Origin: Actinomycetota bacterium
GTDB lineage: Bacteria > Actinomycetota > Thermoleophilia > Solirubrobacterales > Thermoleophilaceae
Assembly (NCBI GenBank): GCA_005885165.1
Contig: VAXR01000008.1
Span: forward strand, 1,148-25,698
DNA length: 24,551 nucleotides
Reading direction: 5' to 3'
The notes beneath the pieces are model-generated. The model saw nothing but the letters and a program-made list of their open reading frames with translations, did not search any database and was not told the origin of the DNA. The position numbers and the translations under genes are program-made. This document shows positions 11,301 through 17,509 of this stretch, one piece after another (the first letter of the stretch is position 1; each line of letters starts with the position of its first letter).

Positions 11301-11493
11301 GGCCCGCTGCGACCGGCCCCGCTGGCTTGGCGTCCGGGGCGCCGCCCGCTGGGAGCTCACGCTGCGGCGGCCCCTCCCGGTGGGCTCCTACGTCGCCCGG
11401 AGCCGGGCGGTCGACCACGCAGGAAACCGCGAGCTGCGGGTCCGCCGGCACGGTCGCGGCGGCCCGAACGAGGTCCGCTTCCGGGTGCGCTGA
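8311..11493 (+). CDS. Secreted beta-helix/Calx-beta surface protein, unknown function
   Basis: A 1060-aa exported protein. A basic N-terminus (RRRR at 4-7), a hydrophobic core (about 19-33) and AGAGAA before TDPS indicate a signal peptide of about 40 residues. Residues 47-80 carry a W..G..NW......P...D.V.I motif typical of beta-helical adhesins. Two homologous repeats of about 125 aa follow (161-285 and 377-502), sharing GGAGL, IDPGA, LLDIxG and SAG.G elements. Residues 655-735 resemble passenger-domain repeats (GDYTQAPGGTLDV, then FAPAPGDEFELI). A Calx-beta domain spans 765-873, a Pro/Gly linker 874-925, and a very basic C-terminal domain with four Cys follows, containing DHAGNRE. There is no LPXTG motif or C-terminal TM segment. 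No Shine-Dalgarno sequence precedes the ATG. A role in adhesion or cell-surface structure is inference. Confidence 0.85.
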   Translation: MSHRRRRPAPHSLPRHVRAAAAVATFLAAIALTPAGAGAATDPSVCTVTWDGGAGSTSWGEAANWSTNRLPESTDTVCIGPTAKVESWGFGTVGALHVDGSLKVSFGSLRITGDAGASAVDGSLEVTGSGGLTIDRALTVQHMVQSGGAVTGAGRLVTGDFTWTGGIQGGQGTTEVTSGGAGLSLDGDNHAAGGSRTLRIDPGAQAVWTAGNLDLRDSSRLDNAGLLDIQGNQDFTGDGGDATVINEAGGTIRRSAGDGEVVLTYALANDGELEVKTGTFTVQASTPPGDDSDGVFRVAKDARLRFVYANTFSPVSKITGDGEVVFAGGVQQVYGAVDAPLVVDGAQVNLNADVTVPRIELDKGALGGPATTTTPDLRWESGSLVGTGKTEIAIGGAGLNVDSPQGHGLFDRALVIDPGAEAHWLEGTIVMLGSALLDNHGILDIRGDVATQGCCDSRTSIHNESDGILRKSAGGGSAVIGHSLQNDGILEAESGTLALQAVQNAQSGTLTGGVWIVRATLELGAEVRRNAATLVLDGPRSKLQRPDGTDATGLLDANTADGSLVVTDGRELDVPAGRSDFENAGDLLIGPDSTLRAGGAFRQTGGTTTLETPTSRLVAAGGTVDVQAGTLAGPGVVEGSLHNAGTVSPGPAFPLPEPARAMKVTGDYTQAPGGTLDVTISSQDPDTGHVRLDVGGNAMFAGTLKLETLDGFAPAPGDEFELIRHASSIDEFDTVDGLAPDPAHSYPPPEYGDHATVLRRGPDPQISIADTAVTEGDHGDREARLQVTVTPAPKRPVQLTWNTTDGSATSPSDYESASGTLTLHHGETSAVLSVPVHGDQAHEPDETFHVDLSGVSGASVAAGRGTVTIANDDPAPQPTGSGDPTPSPDPGPGPTPAPGPGSTGPAAGGPPARKPDPRRPKPRPARRCVDRLAPLSRLSRPRAPRAATRRRLTLRGRAHDQGCATLKRVGVAVARRVKRHGQKRCRWLGKRGRFGRPARCDRPRWLGVRGAARWELTLRRPLPVGSYVARSRAVDHAGNRELRVRRHGRGGPNEVRFRVR
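8791..9816 (+). repeat. Internal tandem-type duplication in the secreted protein
   Basis: Residues 161-285 (8791-9165) and 377-502 (9439-9816) align along their length. GGAGLSLD matches GGAGLNVD, IDPGAQAVW matches IDPGAEAHW, LDNAGLLDIQG matches LDNHGILDIRG, and IRRSAGDGE matches LRKSAGGGS. ANDGELEVKTGT likewise matches QNDGILEAESGT. The copies are diverged at DNA level, so the duplication is old. Confidence 0.75.
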
Positions 11494-11565
11494 GTCGCCG
11501 CCGCCGCCCCCTTAAAAACCCCGGTCCAGAGCCGAAATACACTCAAATCGGGCTCGAGCGCGCGG

Positions 11566-11571
11566 TATAAT
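11566..11571 (+). promoter_or_regulatory. Consensus -10 box of disA
   Basis: TATAAT, a perfect -10 hexamer in a very GC-rich region, ends 8 bases before the disA ATG. Transcription would start about two bases before or at the start codon. No clear -35 is present (TCAAAT at 11543-11548 is poor). It is the strongest-looking -10 in the window and would drive the whole disA-to-rlmB operon. Confidence 0.65.
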
Positions 11572-11579
11572 GCACCCCG

Positions 11580-12689
11580 ATGCGCGACGCCGGGGACGAG
11601 GTCTCGGACCTCCAGCACCGCCAAGAGCCCCGGCTCGTAAAGGCGCTAGAGATGGTCGCTCCGGGCTCCGCGCTCCGAGAGGGCCTGGACCACATCCTGC
11701 ACGCCCGCACGGGCGCGCTCATCTGCATCGGCGACAACGATGAGCTTTCGTTCCTCTACTCGGGCGGGGTGAGGATCGACGTCGACTACACGCCGGCGCT
11801 GCTCTACCAGCTGGCCAAGATGGACGGCGCGATCATCCTCTCGTCGAATGCGACGAAGATCAGCTGGGCGAACGTCCAGCTGATGCCGGACCCCACGATC
11901 CTCTCGCTCGAGACCGGCACGCGGCACCGCACCGCCGAGCGCGTCTCGAAGCAGACCGGCGCTCTGGTGATCGCGATCTCCCAGCGCCGCGACGTGGTCT
12001 CGCTCTACGTCGAGGGCAGCAAGTACATCCTCGAGGAGATCCCCATCGTTCTCGCCAAGGCGAACCAGGCGCTCGCCACGCTCGAGAAGTACCGGAGCCG
12101 CCTCGAACAGGTCTCGACCCGACTCACCGCCCTCGAATTCGAGGGCGGTGCCACGCTGTACGACGTCCTCACCGTGCTGCAGCGCTCAGAGCTGGTCACC
12201 CGCATGGCGGTCGAGATCGAGCGCTACATCGTCGAGCTCGGAACCGAGGGCCGCCTGATCGAGATGCAGCTCGAGGAGACGATGATCGGCGCCGCCAGCG
12301 ACAAGTCCGCGCTGGTGCACGACTACCTCGCCGAGCACAGCGAGGAGAGCTTCGCGCCCGCGATCGACCAGCTCGCGCGCATGCCGCACGAGGACCTGCT
12401 CGATTTCGGGCGCCTCGCCGAGCTGCTGGGCTACGACCGCAAGGTCAACACGCTCGACCACCCCGTCTCACCGCGCGGGTACCGCATTCTCGGCCGCATT
12501 CCGCGGCTGCCAAAGCTTGTCGTCCAGGCCATCGTGCGCGAATTCGGTGGACTGGACGAGATCCTGGCGTCGACCGACGGCGAGCTCGAAGCCGTCGACG
12601 GCGTCGGGGACCTGAGGGCGAAGGACATCCGCGAGGGCCTTCGCCGCCTCCAGGAGATCAACCTCGTGGATCGCTATCTGCAAACCTGA
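11580..12689 (+). CDS. disA: DNA integrity scanning diadenylate cyclase DisA
   Basis: DisA condenses two ATP into cyclic di-AMP and is inhibited when it binds branched DNA. The 369-aa protein has the complete architecture. The N-terminal DAC domain (about 15-150) carries the active-site motifs DGA (82-84) and RHRTAE (115-120). A helical linker follows (about 160-290). The C-terminal helix-hairpin-helix DNA-binding domain (about 310-356) includes the EAVDGVGDLRAKDIREGL hairpin. Length is typical. The ATG at 11580 has no Shine-Dalgarno sequence but lies right behind a consensus -10. It heads an operon with carD 42 bases downstream. Pairing with RadA, which limits DisA activity in Bacillus, is maintained at a distance. 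Confidence 0.97.
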   Translation: MRDAGDEVSDLQHRQEPRLVKALEMVAPGSALREGLDHILHARTGALICIGDNDELSFLYSGGVRIDVDYTPALLYQLAKMDGAIILSSNATKISWANVQLMPDPTILSLETGTRHRTAERVSKQTGALVIAISQRRDVVSLYVEGSKYILEEIPIVLAKANQALATLEKYRSRLEQVSTRLTALEFEGGATLYDVLTVLQRSELVTRMAVEIERYIVELGTEGRLIEMQLEETMIGAASDKSALVHDYLAEHSEESFAPAIDQLARMPHEDLLDFGRLAELLGYDRKVNTLDHPVSPRGYRILGRIPRLPKLVVQAIVREFGGLDEILASTDGELEAVDGVGDLRAKDIREGLRRLQEINLVDRYLQT

Positions 12690-12719
12690 ACCGGAAGGCA
12701 AGACCCGGTCCGACAGTCG

Positions 12720-12727
12720 AGGGGAGT
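12720..12727 (+). promoter_or_regulatory. Ribosome binding site that decides the ATT start of carD
   Basis: AGGGGAGT lies with its GGGGAG core 5 bases before ATT at 12732, at ideal spacing. It is among the better Shine-Dalgarno sequences in the window and points at no ATG, GTG or TTG in any frame at that distance. Confidence 0.7.
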
Positions 12728-12731
12728 CACC

Positions 12732-13310
12732 ATTTCCGAATCAGAGTGGGAGCAGACAATCGAGGACTTCGAGCGTGAGGCGCCGCAGGAGGAGTACGAC
12801 ATCGGCGATCACGTCGTCTACCCCCACCACGGGGCAGGGAAGATCCTCAAGAAGGAACCGAAGGAGGTCCTCGGCGAGAAGCGCGAGTACCTCACGATCC
12901 AGATCCTCCACAACGACATGACCGTGATGGTTCCGTGCGAGAACGCCGGTCGCGCCGGCCTGCGCCGCGTGATCGACGACGAGGCCGTCCAGAAGGTGCT
13001 CGCCGTCCTCCGCGACGACGTGAGCCAGATGCCGAAGAACTGGAACCGGCGCTTCAAGCACAACCGCGACAAGATCAAGACCGGCGACGTCTTCGAGCTC
13101 GCGGAGGTCGTGCGCAACCTCGCGATCCGGGAGGCGGACAAGGGCCTCTCGACCGGCGAGAAGCAGATGTACACGCGCGCCAAGAAGATCCTCGCGTCGG
13201 AGCTGATGTACGCGCTCGACATGGAGGAGGGCGAGGCGGAGGACCATCTCGACAACCTCATCCAGGAGGCTCACGCGGAGCGCAACGGCGCTCCCGCCGC
13301 GGCCGGCTAG
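12732..13310 (+). CDS. carD: RNA polymerase-binding transcription factor CarD, ATT start codon
   Basis: CarD binds the RNA polymerase beta subunit and stabilises open promoter complexes, notably at rRNA promoters. The product (192 aa) has an acidic N-terminal lead of about 22 residues. The RNAP-interaction domain follows (YDIGDHVVYPHHGAGKI through TVMVPCENAG), then the helical DNA-binding domain (NWNRRFKHNRDKIKTGD, with the conserved Trp, and GLSTGEKQMYTRAKKILASEL). Between the in-frame stop at 12687-12689 and the first in-frame ATG (12918) there is no ATG, GTG, TTG or CTG. Starting at 12918 would delete almost the whole RNAP-binding domain. ATT at 12732 follows a strong Shine-Dalgarno sequence and is the best start. 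ispD begins 18 bases after the stop. The family call is firm; the exact start is inferred. Confidence 0.92.
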   Translation: MSESEWEQTIEDFEREAPQEEYDIGDHVVYPHHGAGKILKKEPKEVLGEKREYLTIQILHNDMTVMVPCENAGRAGLRRVIDDEAVQKVLAVLRDDVSQMPKNWNRRFKHNRDKIKTGDVFELAEVVRNLAIREADKGLSTGEKQMYTRAKKILASELMYALDMEEGEAEDHLDNLIQEAHAERNGAPAAAG

Positions 13311-13328
13311 TAACCGGCCGACAGCCGC

Positions 13329-13979
13329 ATGGCGGTGGTCGGGATCCTTGCCGCCGCCGGGCGCGGAGAGCGCCTCGGGACCGATGTCCCGAAGGCGTTC
13401 GCCCTTTGCGCGGGGCGTCCGCTCCTGGAGTGGTCGCTCGAGGTGCTCGAGTCGGCCTGCGACCGGGTCGTGGTCGCCGTCCCGCCCGATCGGACGGGCG
13501 CGCCCGACCGCGTGGCCGGCGGCGATTCGCGCTCGGAGTCCGTTCGGGCCGCGCTGCGGGCTGCGCCGGAGGCCCGCATCGCAGTCGTGCACGACGCCGC
13601 CCGCCCGCTCGTGACCCGCGAGCTGGTGGAGGCTTGCGTCGCGGCGGTCGACGAGGGATGGGACGGCGCGGTCGCGGCCGCACGCGTGAGCGACACGATC
13701 AAGGAGGCCGGCGCCGACGAGCGGGTCACGCGAACCCTCGATCGCGGCATGCTGTGGGCGGTGCAGACGCCCCAGGCATTCGGCGCCGACGCGCTGCGCA
13801 AGGCGCTGGAGGAAGCCGATGACACCACGCTCGCGGCCGCGACCGACGACGCGTCGCTCGTCGAGGCTGCCGGCGGCAGCGTGCGCGTCGTTGAGGCCTT
13901 GCCCGACAACATCAAAGTGACGAGCGAGCTCGACCTGCGCGTGGCGGAAGCGCTCCTGCGCGCCCGAGCGGCATGCTGA
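13329..13979 (+). CDS. ispD: 2-C-methyl-D-erythritol 4-phosphate cytidylyltransferase IspD
   Basis: IspD transfers CMP from CTP to methylerythritol phosphate in the MEP isoprenoid pathway. The 216-aa protein shows the nucleotide-binding AAAGRGERLG (8-17) and PKAF, the GGDSRSESVRAAL segment, AVVHDAARPLV, the QTPQAF motif, TDDASLVEAAGG and the C-terminal NIKVTSELDL. The CTP-contacting Arg and Lys of the N-terminal loop are present. It is slightly short for the family (usually about 225-240 aa) but nothing essential is missing. The ATG at 13329 lies 18 bases after carD with no good Shine-Dalgarno sequence, so it may depend on translation of carD. Its end overlaps the PHP gene by 7 bases. Confidence 0.96.
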   Translation: MAVVGILAAAGRGERLGTDVPKAFALCAGRPLLEWSLEVLESACDRVVVAVPPDRTGAPDRVAGGDSRSESVRAALRAAPEARIAVVHDAARPLVTRELVEACVAAVDEGWDGAVAAARVSDTIKEAGADERVTRTLDRGMLWAVQTPQAFGADALRKALEEADDTTLAAATDDASLVEAAGGSVRVVEALPDNIKVTSELDLRVAEALLRARAAC

Positions 13980-14803
13980 CCGACCTCCACGTCCACCTGC
14001 GGCCCGACGACCTCGACCGCACGGCCGCTGAGCACTTCACTGCCGAGAACGCGGAGCGCTACGTGGAGACGGCGCGCGAGCGCGGTGTCGGCTACCTCGG
14101 CGTGTCGGAGCACATCTACCGCTTCGAACAGGGCCTCCGCATATGGGACCACCCGTTCTGGCGCGAGAACGGTCAGGACGACCTCGACCGCTACTGCGAC
14201 TTCGTGCGCGACGAGACCGAGCTGCGGCTTGGGATCGAGGCCGACTTCGTCCCCGGCCGCGAGGACCGGACCGCCAACGTGATCGAGGATTACGAGTTCG
14301 ACTACGTGCTCGGCTCGGTCCACTTCCTCGGGTCCGAGACGGTGGACATGCGCGGCGAGTGGGACGTCTGGGGAAGCCGGCCTGACCCCGACTCGGTCTG
14401 GCGGCGATACTTCGAGACGCTCGGCGAGGCGGCCCGCAGCGGGCTCTTCGACGTGCTCTCGCATCCCGATCTCGTGAAGCTGTGGGGCGACGGTGCGCCG
14501 CGGCCCGAGCGCGACCTGCGCCACTTCTACGATCTGGCGATGGACGGGATCGCCGACTCGGACGTCGCGATCGAGGTCTCGACCGCCGGACTTCGCAAGC
14601 CCGTCCGCGAGATCTATCCCGCGCCGGCGTTCCTCGAGATGTGCGTGGAGGCGGGCAAGCCGATCGCCCTCTCGTCGGACGCCCACGTGGCGGACGACCT
14701 AGCCTACGGCTACGACCACGCGACCGAGCTCCTGGAGTCGCTCGGAGTCGACCGGATCGCCACCTTCGACCACCGCCGGCGGACCCTGGAGCCGCTCGGT
14801 TGA
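13973..14803 (+). CDS. PHP-domain phosphoesterase, histidinol-phosphatase (HisJ/HisK)-like
   Basis: A 276-aa PHP-family metal-dependent phosphatase. The metal ligands expected of the family are all visible: H6 and H8 in DLHVH, H47 in SEHI, E89 in GIEADF, H117 in GSVHF, H164 in LSHPDL, and D236 and H238 in SSDAH. This arrangement and the length match the histidinol-phosphatase branch, which removes phosphate from L-histidinol phosphate. No his gene is nearby, so the true substrate is uncertain. The ATG overlaps the ispD stop by 7 bases, and its own stop shares TTGA with the ispF start, so the three genes are translationally coupled. A PHP gene between ispD and ispF is not part of the Bacillus arrangement. 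Confidence 0.85.
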   Translation: MLTDLHVHLRPDDLDRTAAEHFTAENAERYVETARERGVGYLGVSEHIYRFEQGLRIWDHPFWRENGQDDLDRYCDFVRDETELRLGIEADFVPGREDRTANVIEDYEFDYVLGSVHFLGSETVDMRGEWDVWGSRPDPDSVWRRYFETLGEAARSGLFDVLSHPDLVKLWGDGAPRPERDLRHFYDLAMDGIADSDVAIEVSTAGLRKPVREIYPAPAFLEMCVEAGKPIALSSDAHVADDLAYGYDHATELLESLGVDRIATFDHRRRTLEPLG

Positions 14804-15285
14804 GCGAGCGTTCCGGGATCGGCTACGACTCTCACCGGCTGGTCGAGGGCCGACCCCTCATCCTCGGCGGCGTCGTGATCGAGGAGGCGCGGCGCGGCCT
14901 GGCCGGGCACTCGGACGGCGACGCCCTCACCCACGCGATCATCGACGCCCTGCTCGGCGCCGCCGGGCTCGGCGACATCGGGCAGCACTTCCCGGACACC
15001 GACGAACGCTACGCTGGCGCCGACTCGGTGGAGCTCCTGGCGGAGGTCAACGGCTTCCTCAACGAGCACGGCTGGCGGGTGGACCACCTCGACGCCACCG
15101 TGATCTGCGAGGCGCCGCGCCTCTCCCCGCACCGCGACGAGATGCGGGTGGCGCTCGGCCACGCCGTCGGGCTCGACGCGCGCGAGGTCAACGTCAAGTT
15201 CGCGACCAACGAGGGCATGGGCGCGATCGGGCGGGGGGAGGGGATCGCCGCACTGGCCGTCGCGACGCTCGACCGGACCGGATGA
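14800..15285 (+). CDS. ispF: 2-C-methyl-D-erythritol 2,4-cyclodiphosphate synthase IspF, TTG start
   Basis: IspF cyclises CDP-methylerythritol 2-phosphate, releasing CMP, two steps after IspD. The 161-aa protein has the Zn2+ ligands D10 and H12 (GYDSHRL) and H45 (DALTHAI). It also shows the signature LAGHSDGDALTHAIIDALLGAAGLGDIG, FPDTDERYAGADS, the substrate segment EAPRLSPHRDEMR, and VNVKFATNEGMGAIGRGEGIAA at the C-terminus. Length is normal. The start is TTG at 14800, overlapping the PHP stop (TTGA), with GGAG at 14788-14791 eight bases upstream. No ATG or GTG lies at the right place. The stop overlaps the cysS ATG. Confidence 0.96.
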   Translation: MSERSGIGYDSHRLVEGRPLILGGVVIEEARRGLAGHSDGDALTHAIIDALLGAAGLGDIGQHFPDTDERYAGADSVELLAEVNGFLNEHGWRVDHLDATVICEAPRLSPHRDEMRVALGHAVGLDAREVNVKFATNEGMGAIGRGEGIAALAVATLDRTG

Positions 15286-16667
15286 CGGCAGGCATGGCCG
15301 GCCCCGTCCGCGTCAACGACACCCTCACGGGCGGGCTTCGCGAGCTCGAGCCGAGGGAGGACCGCAGGATCGGGATCTACGCGTGCGGCCCGACCGTGTA
15401 CGCGCCCATCCACGTCGGGAACGCGCGGCCCTACGTCGTTTTCTCCCTGTTCAAGCGCTTCCTCGAGCGGATCGGGTGCGACGTCACGCTCGTCGTGAAC
15501 GTCACCGACGTGAACGACAAGATCTACGCCGCGGCCGCCGAGAAGGGCGTTCCGAGCACCGAGCTCGCGAATGAGATGACCGAGCTGTACCTCGAGGAGA
15601 CCGGCCGGCTGGGCCTGGGCCGGCCGGACGCGGAGCCGAAGGCGAGCGAGACGATCGACGCGATCGTCGAGCTGATCGCGGCGCTCGTGGACAGCGGGCA
15701 CGCCTACACGACGGGCGGCGACGTGTACTTCAGGGTCGGGAGCTTCGAGGGCTACGGGAAGCTGTCGAACCGCGCGCTCGAGGACATGGACCAGGGCGAG
15801 GACGACGTCCCCGGCAGGACGGCCGTGAAGGAGAACCCGCACGACTTCGCGCTGTGGAAGGCGAGCAAGCCCGGCGAGGACACCTCGTGGCCGTCGCCGT
15901 GGGGACAGGGCAGGCCGGGCTGGCACATCGAGTGCTCGGCCATGGCCGAGCAGATCCTCGGGCTCGACTTCGAGGTGCACGGCGGCGGCTCGGACCTCGT
16001 CTTTCCCCATCACGAGAACGAGATCGCCCAGACCGAGGCGGCGCGCGGGAAGCCGCTCGCGCGCATCTGGATGCACAACGGGATGGTCCAGTTCGCCAAC
16101 GAGAAGATGTCGAAGTCGGTCGGCAACATCCGGTCGCTGGGCGCCGCGCTCGACGAGCTGGGACCCGAGGCGCTCGTCATGTACTTCGTCTCCGGGCACT
16201 ACCGGCAGCCGATCGCCTTCACCGACGCCGCGCTCGACCAGGCGCGCGCGAACGTCGAGCGCGTGCGCGACCTCGCGCGAAGGCTCGACCCTGAGGGGCC
16301 CGAGCCCGGCTGGATGGATGCCTACGGCGAGCGCTTCTTCGACGAGCTGGCCGACGACTTCAACACCCCGGCGGCGCTGGCCGAGCTCTTCAGCCTGGTC
16401 GGCGAGGCCAACCGGCGCCTCGACGGCGGCGAGCGGTTCGGCGCGGGCGCGCTCAGCGAGATGCTCTGGGCCCTCGGGCTCGAACGCCTGCTCGAGCCCG
16501 AGGACGAGGCCCCAGACGAGGAGGCGCTGCGGCTGCTCGACGAGCGGGAGGCCGCGCGCCGCGACCGTGACTTCGCCGCCGCCGACCGCACCCGCGACGA
16601 GCTCCGGGCCCGCGGCTGGGAGGTGCGCGACACGCCGGACGGCCCCCGCCTCGTGCGCGCGGGGTGA
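15282..16667 (+). CDS. cysS: Cysteinyl-tRNA synthetase
   Basis: CysS charges tRNA-Cys. The 461-aa class I synthetase has the HIGH-type motif HVGN (44-47) and KMSKS (275-279). The active-site zinc ligands C35 (YACGPTVY), C218 (WHIECSAMA), H243 and E247 (FPHHENE) make it cysteine-specific. The GGGSDLVFPHHENE block and the GRPGWHIECS block are diagnostic and separate it from the related mycothiol ligase MshC. The C-terminal DALR-like helical region (about 310-461) is full length. The ATG at 15282 overlaps the ispF stop as ATGA; an alternative ATG at 15294 is possible. The stop overlaps the rlmB GTG. Confidence 0.97.
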   Translation: MTAGMAGPVRVNDTLTGGLRELEPREDRRIGIYACGPTVYAPIHVGNARPYVVFSLFKRFLERIGCDVTLVVNVTDVNDKIYAAAAEKGVPSTELANEMTELYLEETGRLGLGRPDAEPKASETIDAIVELIAALVDSGHAYTTGGDVYFRVGSFEGYGKLSNRALEDMDQGEDDVPGRTAVKENPHDFALWKASKPGEDTSWPSPWGQGRPGWHIECSAMAEQILGLDFEVHGGGSDLVFPHHENEIAQTEAARGKPLARIWMHNGMVQFANEKMSKSVGNIRSLGAALDELGPEALVMYFVSGHYRQPIAFTDAALDQARANVERVRDLARRLDPEGPEPGWMDAYGERFFDELADDFNTPAALAELFSLVGEANRRLDGGERFGAGALSEMLWALGLERLLEPEDEAPDEEALRLLDEREAARRDRDFAAADRTRDELRARGWEVRDTPDGPRLVRAG

Positions 16668-17374
16668 TCGTCTACGGCCGCAACCCGGTCCGGGAGGCGC
16701 TTCGGGGGCCACGCGCGGTGTCCAGGGTCTGGGCGACCGAACGGGCGGCGCACGAGGACTGGCTGAGCGAGGCTGGGCCGGAGCCGGCGTCCGGCCAGGA
16801 GATCGAGCGGCTGTCGGGCTCGCCGGACCACCAGGGCGTCTGCGCCGAGGTTTCGGACTACGAGTACGCCGATCCCGGCGAGCTGCTCGCCTCCGAGGAC
16901 GCGGTGGTGGTCGCGCTCGACCAGGTCCAGGACCCGCAGAACCTGGGCGCCATCTGCCGCGTAGCGGAGTGCGCCGGCGCGGCCGGGGTCGTGATCGGCG
17001 AGCGCCGCGCGGCGCAGGTCACCGCCGCCGTGTGCCGGGCCTCGGCGGGCGCGGTCGAGCACCTCCGCGTGGCGAGGGTGGGCAACCTCGCCGACTGGCT
17101 GGCCTCCGCCAAGCAGGCCGGCACCTGGGTTTATGGAGCCTCGCCGGTCCCGGATGCGGTGCCGTACGACGAACCCGACTACTCCGGGCGGGTGGTGCTC
17201 GTGCTGGGCGGCGAGGGGCATGGGCTGCGGCCGCGAGTGGCGGCCGCCTGCGATCGGCTCGTGGCGCTTCCGATGCGGGGTCGGATCGAGTCGCTCAACG
17301 TGTCCGCGGCCGCGGCTGTGCTGCTGTACGAAATCTTGCATTCCGGCCGAGCGGGGGTTGACAAGGCGACATAA
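16664..17374 (+). CDS. rlmB: 23S rRNA (guanosine-2'-O-)-methyltransferase RlmB / TrmH-family SpoU methylase
   Basis: A SpoU-class methyltransferase that uses S-adenosylmethionine to 2'-O-methylate rRNA; the RlmB target is G2251 of 23S rRNA in E. coli. The 236-aa protein has an N-terminal L30e-like substrate-binding domain (1-75, starting IVYGRNPVREAL, with HQGV at 56-59) and the trefoil-knot SPOUT domain. Motif 1 is DPQNLGAICR (90-99), motif 2 is GGEGHGLRP (182-190), and motif 3 is LPMRGRIESLNVSAAAAV (202-219). GTG at 16664 overlaps the cysS stop (GTGA), giving tight coupling. mrnC (Mini-III RNase), which lies between cysS and rlmB in Bacillus, is missing. A -35-like TTGACA for sigH lies in its last codons. 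Confidence 0.92.
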   Translation: MIVYGRNPVREALRGPRAVSRVWATERAAHEDWLSEAGPEPASGQEIERLSGSPDHQGVCAEVSDYEYADPGELLASEDAVVVALDQVQDPQNLGAICRVAECAGAAGVVIGERRAAQVTAAVCRASAGAVEHLRVARVGNLADWLASAKQAGTWVYGASPVPDAVPYDEPDYSGRVVLVLGGEGHGLRPRVAAACDRLVALPMRGRIESLNVSAAAAVLLYEILHSGRAGVDKAT

Positions 17375-17386
17375 ACCTGGGAAGCT
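17358..17386 (+). promoter_or_regulatory. Putative sigH promoter
   Basis: A perfect -35 hexamer TTGACA (17358-17363) lies inside the last codons of rlmB. At 17 bases, GAAGCT (17381-17386) is a weak -10 that keeps A at position 2 and T at position 6. It would let sigH be expressed apart from the disA operon. The -10 is the uncertain part. Confidence 0.4.
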
Positions 17387-17403
17387 CGCGCCGACAGATA
17401 AGG

Positions 17404-17458
17404 CTGGACCTGAGCTTTAGGGCTGTCGGTCCAGCAAGTCTGGCGTTACCAGGGGAGG
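17404..17458 (+). promoter_or_regulatory. Structured leader of the sigma gene
   Basis: CTGGACC (17404-17410) pairs perfectly with GGTCCAG (17428-17434); AGC (17413-17415) and GCT (17422-17424) can extend the stem inside. A second small stem CTGG/CCAG (17440-17443 and 17449-17452) takes up the first bases of the strong AGGGGAGG ribosome site (17451-17458). This layout could modulate translation of the sigma factor. No known riboswitch was recognised. Confidence 0.4.
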
Positions 17459-17509
17459 TACGTGCGCCTCGGCTTTGTGGCCCTTCTTAAGGGTCCGGAG
17501 GGAGATGCT

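Noticed and set aside
12918..13310. carD starting at ATG 12918
   Set aside because: This would cut away the conserved YPHHG-containing RNA polymerase-binding domain that is encoded in frame immediately upstream.
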